Shown piece by piece: positions 1 to 6,994 of a DNA stretch of 9,841 bases. The stretch comes from Candidatus Latescibacterota bacterium. GTDB taxonomy: Bacteria; Latescibacterota; UBA2968; UBA8231. The notes under the pieces were generated by a model. It did not search any database, was not told the origin of the DNA, and saw only the letters and a list, made by a program, of their open reading frames with translations. The stretch is taken from contig JAJDYK010000099.1 in NCBI GenBank assembly GCA_022825185.1, positions 1 through 9,841 on the forward strand. The letters are read 5' to 3'. Each line of letters opens with the position of its first letter. Positions within the stretch are counted from its first letter, which is position 1. A program made the translations under genes and the position numbers.

Positions 1-315
1 AAAGCCGCCGCTTTCGAGGTAGTGCCGAAGCCGCGCTGCCTCCTCAGCGGAAAAGGCCACATTGCCGTGCCCGGTCATGTAGATGTACGGATAGGAAAAC
101 AACTCCTCGTCCATGATTTGCACCCGCGCCTCGGTTTCGGCTGCGTCGATTTGGGTGTGTTCCCTTAAGAAGCGGAGCAAGTTGGACAGGGAAGAGGGAT
201 CGCTGTACCAGTCGCCGCCGCCGCCGTATTGTAGCCGCGCAATGGTAAATAGGGGCTGGGCCGGGCCGTCCGCAGCGAGGAGCGCGACGGCGAGTGCAAC
301 GCAGAGGCCGCGCAT
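1..315 (-). CDS. DUF4159-family secreted protein, N-terminal part (runs off the left edge)
   Basis: The frame is open from an ATG at 315 to the window edge, giving 105 codons with no stop. The N-terminus starts MRGLCVALAVALLAADGPAQ, a hydrophobic signal-peptide-like stretch with likely cleavage near residues 17-20, so the protein is probably exported. The next part carries the hallmarks I associate with DUF4159: FTIARLQYGGGGDWYSDP (residues 23-40), a SLSNLLRFLREHT helix, then YPYIYMTGHGN and a RHYLESGGF segment at the cut end. As I recall, the family is thought to have a glutamine-amidotransferase-like fold with no established biochemical role, so no function is assigned. The ATG lies one base after the TGA of the propeller gene, so the two are almost certainly cotranscribed and perhaps translationally coupled. 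No Shine-Dalgarno sequence is visible. The C-terminal part cannot be assessed here. Confidence 0.85.
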   Translation of the reverse strand, partial: MRGLCVALAVALLAADGPAQPLFTIARLQYGGGGDWYSDPSSLSNLLRFLREHTQIDAAETEARVQIMDEELFSYPYIYMTGHGNVAFSAEEAARLRHYLESGGF

Positions 316-316
316 G

Positions 317-2527
317 TCAGCGGCCGTTGATCACGGCGATTTTGCCGCGCACGGCGTCGCCGGTTTCTGCTTGCGCGACAAAGTAGTAAATGCCCGATCC
401 CACCAGAAAGCCCGCCGCGCTTTGGCCATTCCAAGTGACCGGGCCTTGGCCGGCTGCGCCGTCGAGTTGGCGGACGAGTTCGCCGGCTGCGGTGAAAATG
501 CGCACGCTGGCTCCCAGCGGCAGGTCGGCAAAGGTTAGGGATGCACCGCGCACGCCGATGTGGAAGGGGTTGGGATACGCGTATGCCTGAGGACCAGCGG
601 CGGCCCCCGAGGTGCCGAGTTGCAGGCGGCTCATCCCGCCGAGCGTGCCAATCCACAGCGCGTCGTCTTCCCGATCGAAGTAGAGCGAGTTGACGCGGTT
701 GTTGACGAGGCCGTCGCTGGTGTCGAGCGCGAACTCGACTTGGCCCTCGGTGCTGATGCGGGCCAAGCCGCCTTCGGTGCCGACCCAAATGCGTCCCCAT
801 TCGTCTTCGGCCAGCGCCGTGGTCGCGTTGGACGGCAGGCCGTTGTCGGTGTTGTACACCTTCCAGCTTGTGACCTTAAAATTCGCGTTGGTGCGCGAAT
901 ACTCGCCGCGCACGGCATTGAGGCCGTTGTTGGTGGCGATCCACACTTGCCCTGAGCGATCGACGTGGATGTCGATGACGGCATTGCTGGTCAGGTCTGG
1001 ATAAGCGACGGTGTCGAAGACTAAGCCGGTCTCATCGCCGAGTTCAAAAGGGGTGCCGCCATCGTCTAAGAGGCAGAAGCCGTCGAGTGCCGTCCCAATC
1101 CACTTCAGGCCGTCGGGGCCAATGGCGATTTTGGTCATGTCGCGGCCTGAGGACATGCCGAAGTTCAACTGGCTGTTGAGCGCGGCCTGTTGGGGCGGCC
1201 ACCCATCCATGACGACGAGCCCATTTTGGACGTTGGCGATCCACAGCGCACCGTTGGCGTCGCGGTCAATGTCGCTGATAGCGACAAAGGTACCGCCGTT
1301 GATACCTTCGAGAGCCGAGTTGTTGGCGGTGAGATGCTGCCACTGGCCGTTGGCGTCGCGCACGTTAATGCCCCGGCCCCAATGGCCAACCCACAGCAGG
1401 CCCTCGCCGTCGGTCTCCAAGGCCGAGACGGTATTGGACGACAGGTCGGTATTGGTGGTGTGGGTAGTCCAGCCTTCGCCGTCGAACTCGTACAGACCAA
1501 AAGCGGGTAGATTGTCCTTGGGCACAGAGGCGACCCACAGGTGGCCGTTGGGAGTCTGCGCTATGTCGAAGAAGAAGTTGGCTTTAGGCTCGCGGGGCGG
1601 TGGCGGTGGGTCGGTGCCGAGGACGCGCAAGCCGCTATGGCTGGCGATCCACAGGGGGCCGTCGGTATCGGACAGGTCGGCCGTGCTGCTGATGCCTGAC
1701 GCATTTAGCGGCTGCCAACGGTTGGCATCTTGGCGCTGGAATAAGAGGCCATTGGCTGTCGCGCTGACGATGCTCCCCTCAAAGAGGCCGAGGGCAACGC
1801 TATTGGTCGTGGAATAATCGAGTTCGGGGCGGTCGAGCGCGGGATGTACTCGCCAGATGCCGTCCGTGGCTGCGACGAAGAGCGTGTCTTGATAGACCAG
1901 CATGTCGCGCACCTCACCCCCCCTTATTGGCTCAGCCGCCCAACTGCTGGGGTCTTGGAGATTGGGCTGGGCCAAATCCGCCCACGCTAGGCCATTGACG
2001 GTCCCGGCCCACAGGCGACCGGCAAACATTTCAATGCTGGTCACCTCGGTGTCTTTGGGCAGCTCGCCCAAGCGGCGATAGGTTTCCTTGACCTCCTCCT
2101 TGCTGATGACAAACGCGCTGATGCCGCGCTCGCTGCCGACGTAGAGGATATCCCCATGCGGCTCAAGGGCGTTGATGCGGAGGTTTTGGAAGTCGAGGAA
2201 GGGCGGGTCGAAGTCATTTTTCTCAGGCCGATAGCGGCTCAAACCCTGAGAGTGGGTGCCAAACCACAAGTGGCCGTTGGCATCTACGGATAGGCTCAAG
2301 ATGAGGTTGCCCGGTAGGCCGTCGCGGCGCGTGAAGCGCGTATAGGCTTGGGTCTGCTGGTCGTAGCGCAGGACGCCGCCGCTGGTACCGGCCCAGACCG
2401 CGTCTTGGTGGACGAGGACCCGGTTGATTTGGCGCATACTGGTATAGGCTTCCCATTGGGTGCCGGATAACTGGGCGCGGACGGGCAGGGCCAAAAGCAG
2501 CAGGAGAAAGAGGCGGAGCAAGAGCAT
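317..2527 (-). CDS. Secreted two-beta-propeller protein with FlgD-like/T9SS-like C-terminal domain (PorZ-like architecture)
   Basis: 736 residues. A Leu-rich signal peptide (residues 1-18) ends in PVRA before QLSG. Residues about 25-303 form a first propeller with repeated blades such as VWAGTSGGVLRYD, LWFGTHSQGLSRY, LYVGSERGISAF and RLWAGTVNGLAWADL. A Pro-rich linker (DPPPPPREP, 306-314) separates it from a second propeller (about 318-636) with blades of the two-component-regulator type (LWVGHWGRGINV, VWIATNNGLNAV, IWVGTEGGLARI, LWIGTLGGMSRL). The C-terminus (about 649-736) begins YPNPF and continues VRIFTAAGELVRQL, VTWNGQSAAG and GSGIYYFVAQA, typical of FlgD-Ig-like domains often annotated as T9SS sorting domains in FCB-type genomes. 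There is no transmembrane helix, kinase or response regulator, so it is not a hybrid sensor. Signal peptide, two propellers and a CTD is the layout of PorZ from the type IX secretion system. That link is inference and no other por gene is visible. The ATG lies 9 bp after the priA stop. Confidence 0.85.
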   Translation of the reverse strand: MLLLRLFLLLLLALPVRAQLSGTQWEAYTSMRQINRVLVHQDAVWAGTSGGVLRYDQQTQAYTRFTRRDGLPGNLILSLSVDANGHLWFGTHSQGLSRYRPEKNDFDPPFLDFQNLRINALEPHGDILYVGSERGISAFVISKEEVKETYRRLGELPKDTEVTSIEMFAGRLWAGTVNGLAWADLAQPNLQDPSSWAAEPIRGGEVRDMLVYQDTLFVAATDGIWRVHPALDRPELDYSTTNSVALGLFEGSIVSATANGLLFQRQDANRWQPLNASGISSTADLSDTDGPLWIASHSGLRVLGTDPPPPPREPKANFFFDIAQTPNGHLWVASVPKDNLPAFGLYEFDGEGWTTHTTNTDLSSNTVSALETDGEGLLWVGHWGRGINVRDANGQWQHLTANNSALEGINGGTFVAISDIDRDANGALWIANVQNGLVVMDGWPPQQAALNSQLNFGMSSGRDMTKIAIGPDGLKWIGTALDGFCLLDDGGTPFELGDETGLVFDTVAYPDLTSNAVIDIHVDRSGQVWIATNNGLNAVRGEYSRTNANFKVTSWKVYNTDNGLPSNATTALAEDEWGRIWVGTEGGLARISTEGQVEFALDTSDGLVNNRVNSLYFDREDDALWIGTLGGMSRLQLGTSGAAAGPQAYAYPNPFHIGVRGASLTFADLPLGASVRIFTAAGELVRQLDGAAGQGPVTWNGQSAAGFLVGSGIYYFVAQAETGDAVRGKIAVINGR

Positions 2528-2536
2528 GGAAACGGC

Positions 2537-4987
2537 CTACATCATCGTTAGAGGGTCGATGTTAATGGAAAAGTGGAGGGCGTGCTCTTTGGCGGCCTCG
2601 CGCATGGCTGGCAGGGCGCTAAGAGCTGTTGTGCGCAAATGGTGCGCTGAGGAGCCGCGCAAGAGGGCTTGCCAGCGATAGTTACCGCGCAGCCGCGCCA
2701 GCGGGGCTGGGGCCGGCCCGAGCACGAGCGCATCTTGGTCGAGGCCCTGTCGCAGGGCGTTCACGCCCTGTTGTGCCCCGGTCTCAACGGCTTGCTCGCA
2801 GGGGCCGCGCCAGCGGAAGACGATGAGGCGGCCAAACGGAGGGAATCCGGCCTGCTGCCGCTGGGCCAGCTCGTTGTGGGCAAAGGCCGCGTAATTTTGG
2901 TTGGCGGCCGCACGCAGGGCTGCGTCGTCGGGCAGGAGCGTCTGGATTACTACTTCACCGGCGGTGTGGCCGCGCCCCGAGCGACCGGCGACTTGGGTCA
3001 GAAGCTGGAAGCTGCGCTCGGCCGCGCGGAAGTCGGGCAGGTGCATGCCGGTGTCGGCGGAAATCACGCCGACTAGCGTGACTTCGGGCAGGTCGAGGCC
3101 CTTGGCGACCATTTGGGTGCCGAGCAGCACGTCGGCCTCGCCGTTGCGGAAGCGCTCGACCAGCGCGTCGTGCGCGCCTTTCCAAGCGGTGGTATCCACA
3201 TCCATGCGGATGACGCGGATGCCGGGAAATTGGGCCAATAGGGCGCTCTCGACCTTTTGGGTGCCCACGCCGGCGAAGCGCAGTTCCGAGCTGCCGCAGG
3301 ACGGGCAGACCGGCGGTGGTGGGGCCGAGAAGTCGCAGTAATGACAACGCGTCTCAGAGGCGGTAGGTCGCCGATGATAAGTCAGCGAGACGCGGCAACT
3401 AGGGCACTGAATCGGCTCGCCACAGGCGGTGCAGCTAATGAAGGGCGCGAAGCCGCGGCGATTTTGCAACAGGATGATCTTCTCGCCGCGTGCGAGGCGG
3501 TCTTGCATCTTGCGCCGCAAGTCGTGCGAGAAGATGGCGCGCTGCTTTCTTTGGAAAGGCTCCTGTTTCATATCGACGACCGCCACTTGCGGCAGGGGGC
3601 GGTCGTCGATGCGGCGGGGCAAGGTGTGGAGGTGGTACTTGCCGGTGGCGGCATTCCAGTGCGACTCTAAGCTGGGCGTGGCTGAGCCGAGGACGACGAC
3701 GGCGTTGCAGCGCTGCCCGCGCACTAAGGCGAGGTCGCGAGCGTTGTAGGTGAGGGGGTGGCTGCTGTCTAGGTCTTCTTGCTTGTACGAGGTGTCGTGC
3801 TCTTCGTCCACGACAATCAGCCCCAAATTTTCTACTGGTGCGAGGATGGCCGAGCGAGCGCCGATGAGCACGCGTTGCTCGCGGCGGCGCAAGCGACGCC
3901 AAGTATCGTAGCGCTCGCCAGCCGAAAGCTGGCTGTGGAAGACGGCAACCGCCTCGCCGAAGTGCTCTTTGAAGCGCCGCACCATCTGCCAAGCGAGGGC
4001 GATTTCTGGCACCAAGATGATCGCGCCGCGTCCGGCAGCCAGCGCTTGCGCCACAAGTTGGACGTACACGAGGGTTTTGCCCGAGCCGGTGACGCCGTGC
4101 AGCAAGGCCGGATAGAATTTCTGGGCGTCGAGTGCGGTCGATAGATCGTTGAGGACCTGTTGCTGGTCGGCTGTCGGGACGAGATCTGGGGGGGTGCCGC
4201 TGGCGATATGGGCGAGGGGGTCGCGGATGACTTCCTCGGCCGTTGGTGAAATCAAGCCGCGGCCTTCGAGGGCCTTGAGTACGGCCGAGGAAAAGCCGGC
4301 CGCGCTCAGTTCGCTGCGCACGGCCATGGGGTGGTCGAGTAAGTAGCGCAGACAGGCCGCTTGGCGCGGTGCGCGCTTTTCAATGGCGGCGATGGCTGTG
4401 TGCGCGGCTGGTTCGTCGTTTAGGAAAAAGCAGCGTTGGCTCAGGGTGCGGGGTCGCCGGTCTTCGAGCACGGGCGCGACTTCGATGTGTCCGCTGCGGC
4501 GCAGGGCGCGCACGCCCTTTTCCAAACCCCGGCTGCCGAGGCGGCGCTTGAGGGTGCTGACTTTGAGGGAGCCGCTGCGCTGGAGTTCGTCGATGATCCG
4601 CGCCTCTATACCCGCGTGGTGGCCAGTGGGTGCGTCGCGCAATTGCACGAGGCGGTTGGAGTTGAGTTTGACGCCTGGGGGCAGAGCGGCCATCAGCGCA
4701 CTGCCGAGGGGGGCCATGTAGTAGGAAGCCATCCAACGGCAGAGTGCGACGACCTCTGGACTGAGGAGCGAGGTATCGAGGATTTGTTCGACAGGGCGAA
4801 TTTTGCACGGGGGAAGGTCGCCGAGCTTAGCTGGCCCTAAGACAATGCCAGTGAGTCGGCGCTGGACTACCGGCACCAACACTAAGGCCCCAGGCTGCGC
4901 TTCTGCGGCGAATTCAGCGGGTACGCCATAGGTCAACTCGCGCGCTACGGGGGGCGGCAGGGAGACCTCTACGTAGCCTTGGATCAT
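2537..4987 (-). CDS. priA: Primosomal protein N' / replication-restart DNA helicase PriA
   Basis: PriA recognises stalled or repaired replication forks, unwinds the lagging strand 3' to 5' and loads the restart primosome in the cytoplasm. From the ATG at 4987 the protein is 816 residues, within the family range. It has an N-terminal 3'-DNA-binding domain (about 1-105; VEVSLPPPVARELTYGVP), a winged-helix region (about 125-260), Walker A GVTGSGKT (298-305), DEEH box (394-397), motif III GSATPS (434-439), and eight zinc-site cysteines in four pairs (519/522, 528/531, 548/551, 561/564). The helicase core ends with GTQMVAKGLDLP (623-634) and QVAGRSGRG (665-673), and the C-terminus is INIDPLTMM. 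All catalytic motifs look intact. A longer frame reaches 5128, but the first 47 residues are Arg/Pro-rich and unlike PriA. The ATG at 4987 gives the canonical N-terminus and overlaps the rodZ-like stop as ATGA, so it is preferred. Confidence 0.97.
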   Translation of the reverse strand: MIQGYVEVSLPPPVARELTYGVPAEFAAEAQPGALVLVPVVQRRLTGIVLGPAKLGDLPPCKIRPVEQILDTSLLSPEVVALCRWMASYYMAPLGSALMAALPPGVKLNSNRLVQLRDAPTGHHAGIEARIIDELQRSGSLKVSTLKRRLGSRGLEKGVRALRRSGHIEVAPVLEDRRPRTLSQRCFFLNDEPAAHTAIAAIEKRAPRQAACLRYLLDHPMAVRSELSAAGFSSAVLKALEGRGLISPTAEEVIRDPLAHIASGTPPDLVPTADQQQVLNDLSTALDAQKFYPALLHGVTGSGKTLVYVQLVAQALAAGRGAIILVPEIALAWQMVRRFKEHFGEAVAVFHSQLSAGERYDTWRRLRRREQRVLIGARSAILAPVENLGLIVVDEEHDTSYKQEDLDSSHPLTYNARDLALVRGQRCNAVVVLGSATPSLESHWNAATGKYHLHTLPRRIDDRPLPQVAVVDMKQEPFQRKQRAIFSHDLRRKMQDRLARGEKIILLQNRRGFAPFISCTACGEPIQCPSCRVSLTYHRRPTASETRCHYCDFSAPPPPVCPSCGSSELRFAGVGTQKVESALLAQFPGIRVIRMDVDTTAWKGAHDALVERFRNGEADVLLGTQMVAKGLDLPEVTLVGVISADTGMHLPDFRAAERSFQLLTQVAGRSGRGHTAGEVVIQTLLPDDAALRAAANQNYAAFAHNELAQRQQAGFPPFGRLIVFRWRGPCEQAVETGAQQGVNALRQGLDQDALVLGPAPAPLARLRGNYRWQALLRGSSAHHLRTTALSALPAMREAAKEHALHFSINIDPLTMM

Positions 4988-5925
4988 GGTTGGGCGTCGG
5001 GGGCCTCTCCTGCGGAAGGCGGTGAGTCCAATGTTATAAACTCGATGCCGTCGGCCGCGGCGCGGAAGTGCAGCACTTGGTCGGGGTCGCCGAACTGGCC
5101 GTTGCCAAGCAGTTGGCCATCCAACCAATAGCTCAGGCCGTGGGGACGAGTTGAGAGCACGACGAAATGGTCGCGGGCCTCAAAGCGGTGGCGCTCGCCG
5201 GGCGGAACGATGGCTTCAAAGTTTTCTGCTGCGTCATCCCAGCGGATTTTTACCCAAGTGGAGTCGCGGGCCTCCAGTTCGAGGACCACGGGGACGGGTT
5301 CGGTGGTTTGGGCAGCCGCCCCGATTGCGAGAGGCTCAGCCAGCTCGGTGGATGACTCGACGGACGGGTCGCTTGGAGTGGCTGGCGGCTGGGATTGGGC
5401 CGAGACGTGGGCCGTTTGCGTTGGGTCGTCAATCGCTTGCGTTGGGGTTTCGGTTTCTTGTGTTGGGGTTTCGGTTTCTTGTGTTGGGATTTCGGTTTCT
5501 TGTGTTGGGATTTCGGTTTCTTGTGTTGGGGTCTGGTTATTGCCGAAAAAGTAGAAGAATGCCACAGCGAGGACGCAGCAGGCACCTATTACCGAGCCGG
5601 TGATTATCAACGGCTTACGCGAGCGGCGCGGAGTAGGCTGCGATAGGACGACCACAGGTTGGGAGCGAGCTTTCATTATCCGGCCGTATTGTTGGTCGAA
5701 GCGGCTCAGGAACGGCTCGGGATCGAGGTCAAGGTGTTCGGCATATGCTTTCAGGGCTAAGCGGACGAATACCGGCTCAACTACATCGAGCTCGCCGGCT
5801 TCTATGCCCTGTAAGACGGAAAGACTAACGCCGCTTTGTCGCTGTATTTCTTCGAGCGCGAGGCCGCGTGCTTGGCGTGCGGCCGACAATTCTTCGCCGA
5901 TAGTTTGTTGTTTTTCTTCGCTCAT
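4984..5925 (-). CDS. RodZ-like protein: N-terminal HTH, one transmembrane helix, C-terminal DUF4115-like domain
   Basis: 313 residues from the ATG at 5925. Residues about 8-66 form a Xre/HTH_25-type helix-turn-helix (IGEELSAARQARGLALEEI, then SLSVLQGIEAGE). A basic patch (PRRSRKP, about 99-105) precedes a single membrane helix (LIITGSVIGACC onward, about 106-127). Residues 133-174 are a Pro-Thr-Gln-Glu linker of six 7-residue repeats, and 212-296 form a beta-rich domain (WVKIRWDD, GERHRF, YWLDGQ) matching RodZ C-terminal DUF4115. RodZ links the cytoplasmic MreB cytoskeleton to the cell-wall elongation machinery, with its HTH end inside and its C-terminus in the periplasm. The same layout occurs in RodZ-like proteins of unclear role, so no symbol is given. 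A TTG at 5976 would add 17 residues. The ATG is preferred because it overlaps the maf stop as ATGA and starts the HTH domain cleanly. It also overlaps priA by ATGA. Confidence 0.88.
   Translation of the reverse strand: MSEEKQQTIGEELSAARQARGLALEEIQRQSGVSLSVLQGIEAGELDVVEPVFVRLALKAYAEHLDLDPEPFLSRFDQQYGRIMKARSQPVVVLSQPTPRRSRKPLIITGSVIGACCVLAVAFFYFFGNNQTPTQETEIPTQETEIPTQETETPTQETETPTQAIDDPTQTAHVSAQSQPPATPSDPSVESSTELAEPLAIGAAAQTTEPVPVVLELEARDSTWVKIRWDDAAENFEAIVPPGERHRFEARDHFVVLSTRPHGLSYWLDGQLLGNGQFGDPDQVLHFRAAADGIEFITLDSPPSAGEAPDAQP
5441..5524. repeat. 21-bp tandem repeat array inside the rodZ-like gene
   Basis: Four full 21-bp units begin with gttggg(g/a)tttcgg at 5441, 5462, 5483 and 5504. Units 1 and 2 are identical, units 3 and 4 are identical, and the pairs differ by one base. 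Degenerate units flank the array at 5420-5440 and from 5525. On the coding strand each unit encodes seven residues, PTQETE(I/T), in the periplasmic linker just after the membrane helix. The unit length keeps the reading frame, so copy-number change would lengthen or shorten the linker without disrupting the protein. The near-identity of the units suggests recent slippage expansion. Confidence 0.95.
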
Positions 5926-6509
5926 TTTGTGGCCTGATTGTTTAGGTCGCACCCCACCGCGCTCAAAAGGACGCAAAGACGAGCTAAGGGCAGACCAACT
6001 ACATTATAATAACAACCTGCGATGCGTTCAATAAAGCGCGCCCCTAGCCCCTGTATGCCATAGCCTCCGGCCTTGTCGAGGGATTCGCCGCTGGCGACGT
6101 AAGCGGCGATGTCGGCGGAGGTCAAGGGCCGCATCTCCACTTGGGTACAAACAGCTTCCCGCAGAAGCTGCTCGCCGCTTTGGATGGCTATACCGGTATA
6201 GACCTGATGGACTTGGCCCGAGAGGCGGCCGAGCATGGAAGCCGCGTCGGCTGCGTCGGCGGGCTTGCCCAATATTGCGCCGTTGCTACAGACGATGGTG
6301 TCCGCGGCGATGATGATGGCGTCCGCGGCGACTACGCTGGCCACGGCGCGGGCTTTGGCCACGGCCGATTCGAGTGCATAGTCGGCCGGAATGGACGTTG
6401 CGGGCACCGGCTCTGCCACCGGACTGGGGACGACGGTAAAGGGCAGGGCGAGTTGGCGCAACAGGGCGGCGCGTCGGGGCGAGGCCGAGCCGAGGATGAG
6501 GGGCTTCAC
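5922..6509 (-). CDS. maf: Maf-family nucleoside triphosphate pyrophosphatase
   Basis: Maf proteins hydrolyse non-canonical or excess nucleoside triphosphates (such as dTTP, UTP or modified pyrimidine NTPs) to the monophosphate and pyrophosphate in the cytoplasm, and have been linked to septum inhibition. The 195-residue product has the usual length and all family motifs: SASPRR (8-13), AADTIV with the catalytic Asp (68-73), GKP (81-83), SGQVHQVYTG (97-106), DKAGGYGIQG (145-154) and NVVGLPL (169-175). The KAG-Y-IQG form resembles the YhdE (dTTP/UTP) subgroup rather than YceF. The start is a GTG at 6509 overlapping the dtd stop as GTGA. A GGAG ribosome-binding site sits 8 nt upstream at 6521-6518. 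The 3' end overlaps the rodZ-like gene by ATGA and also contains the candidate promoter at 6003-6031. Confidence 0.96.
   Translation of the reverse strand: MKPLILGSASPRRAALLRQLALPFTVVPSPVAEPVPATSIPADYALESAVAKARAVASVVAADAIIIAADTIVCSNGAILGKPADAADAASMLGRLSGQVHQVYTGIAIQSGEQLLREAVCTQVEMRPLTSADIAAYVASGESLDKAGGYGIQGLGARFIERIAGCYYNVVGLPLARLCVLLSAVGCDLNNQATK
6003..6031 (-). promoter_or_regulatory. Candidate sigma70-type promoter inside the end of maf, driving the rodZ-like gene onward
   Basis: On the minus strand, TTGAAC (6031-6026) is followed by a 17-bp spacer and a perfect TATAAT (6008-6003). The predicted start of transcription is near 5996, about 70 nt before the rodZ-like ATG. The -10 overlaps the codons of the conserved Maf stretch YYNVVG, written with AT-ending codons (TAT TAT AAT) in an otherwise GC-rich gene. 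It could be chance, since the residues are constrained, but the spacing and codon choice favour a real secondary promoter. Confidence 0.5.
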
Positions 6510-6949
6510 GCGGGCGACTCCACCATTAAGGTGACCGGTCCGTCGTTGTGGATTTCGACCTGCATGTAGGCACCGAAGACGCCGCGCTGGGGCGGCAAGC
6601 CCTGTTCGGCGAGCAGGTCGAGAAAGCGCTCGTACAGGCGCTCGGCGACTTGGGGCGGGGCGGCTTGGACGAAGCTGGGACGGCGGCCCTTGCGGCAGTC
6701 GCCGTACAGGGTAAACTGCGAGATGGCGAGCACGCCGCCGCCGATGTCGAGGACCGAGCGATTCATCTTACCTTGGTCGTCGGCGAAGATGCGCAGGTGA
6801 GCGCACTTTTCAACGCAGAAGCGCAGGGATTGCTCGTCGTCGTCGGGACCGAAGCCGACGAGCAGGACTAGGCCCTGACCGATTTGGCCGCGGAGTTGGC
6901 CATCGACGTGGACGCTAGCGCGGCTGACGCGCTGGACGAGGACTTTCAC
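6506..6949 (-). CDS. dtd: D-aminoacyl-tRNA deacylase (Dtd)
   Basis: Dtd removes D-amino acids, and glycine mischarged on tRNA-Ala, from tRNAs, keeping protein synthesis homochiral. It acts in the cytoplasm, normally as a homodimer. The 147-residue product matches the family's roughly 145 residues. Diagnostic motifs are the N-terminal MKVLVQRVSRASV, RIFADDQGKMNRSV (53-66), the catalytic SQFTLYGD (77-84), and NDGPVT (135-140), which holds the Gly-cisPro chirality filter. The start is a GTG at 6949. The only longer in-frame extension hits a TAA at 6967-6965, so no alternative ATG exists. No Shine-Dalgarno sequence is visible ahead of it. It is the first gene after the 132-bp gap following lptD and overlaps maf by GTGA, so it probably leads the downstream operon. 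Confidence 0.96.
   Translation of the reverse strand: MKVLVQRVSRASVHVDGQLRGQIGQGLVLLVGFGPDDDEQSLRFCVEKCAHLRIFADDQGKMNRSVLDIGGGVLAISQFTLYGDCRKGRRPSFVQAAPPQVAERLYERFLDLLAEQGLPPQRGVFGAYMQVEIHNDGPVTLMVESPA
6518..6521 (-). promoter_or_regulatory. Ribosome-binding site supporting the GTG start of maf
   Basis: Minus-strand GGAG (in the context GGTGGAG) ends 8 nt before the GTG at 6509 and lies within the last codons of dtd. It supports the non-ATG start, which also gives the standard MKPLILGSASPRR N-terminus. It is the clearest Shine-Dalgarno sequence in the window; most of the other starts have none. Confidence 0.6.
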
Positions 6950-6960
6950 GAGCGGGGACT

Positions 6961-6987
6961 GTGATTATCGTGATTAGTGTGATTACC
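6961..6987. repeat. 9-bp tandem repeat (gtgattannn) ahead of dtd
   Basis: Three consecutive 9-bp units start gtgatta at 6961, 6970 and 6979, followed by a degenerate atgatgcga at 6988. On the minus strand they read as TAATCAC three times, just before the dtd start. The AT-rich array contrasts with the GC-rich surroundings. It could be part of a dispersed intergenic repeat, or a site read by a regulator. Nothing in the window decides between these. Confidence 0.75.
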
Positions 6988-6994
6988 ATGATGC

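Noticed and set aside
165..800. Minus-strand 211-codon open frame spanning the propeller C-terminus and DUF4159 start
   Set aside because: Arg/Pro/His-rich shadow in another frame of two well-supported genes.
1011..1817. Plus-strand 268-codon open frame
   Set aside because: It is antisense to the propeller gene, whose blade motifs explain the sequence. Long antisense frames are expected at this GC content.
317..2527. Hybrid two-component sensor, because of the regulator-type propellers
   Set aside because: No transmembrane helix, histidine kinase or receiver domain follows the propellers. The C-terminus is a FlgD-like domain.
4988..5128. Longer PriA N-terminus starting at 5128
   Set aside because: The extra 47 residues are low-complexity Arg/Pro sequence inside the rodZ-like gene, while the ATG at 4987 gives the normal PriA start and an ATGA overlap.
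5420..5545. Regular repeats as a possible CRISPR array
   Set aside because: The 21-bp units are head to tail with no spacers and encode an in-frame protein repeat.
5926..5976. TTG start at 5976 for the rodZ-like protein
   Set aside because: It adds 17 residues overlapping maf with no domain support. The ATG at 5925 makes an ATGA overlap and begins just before the HTH.
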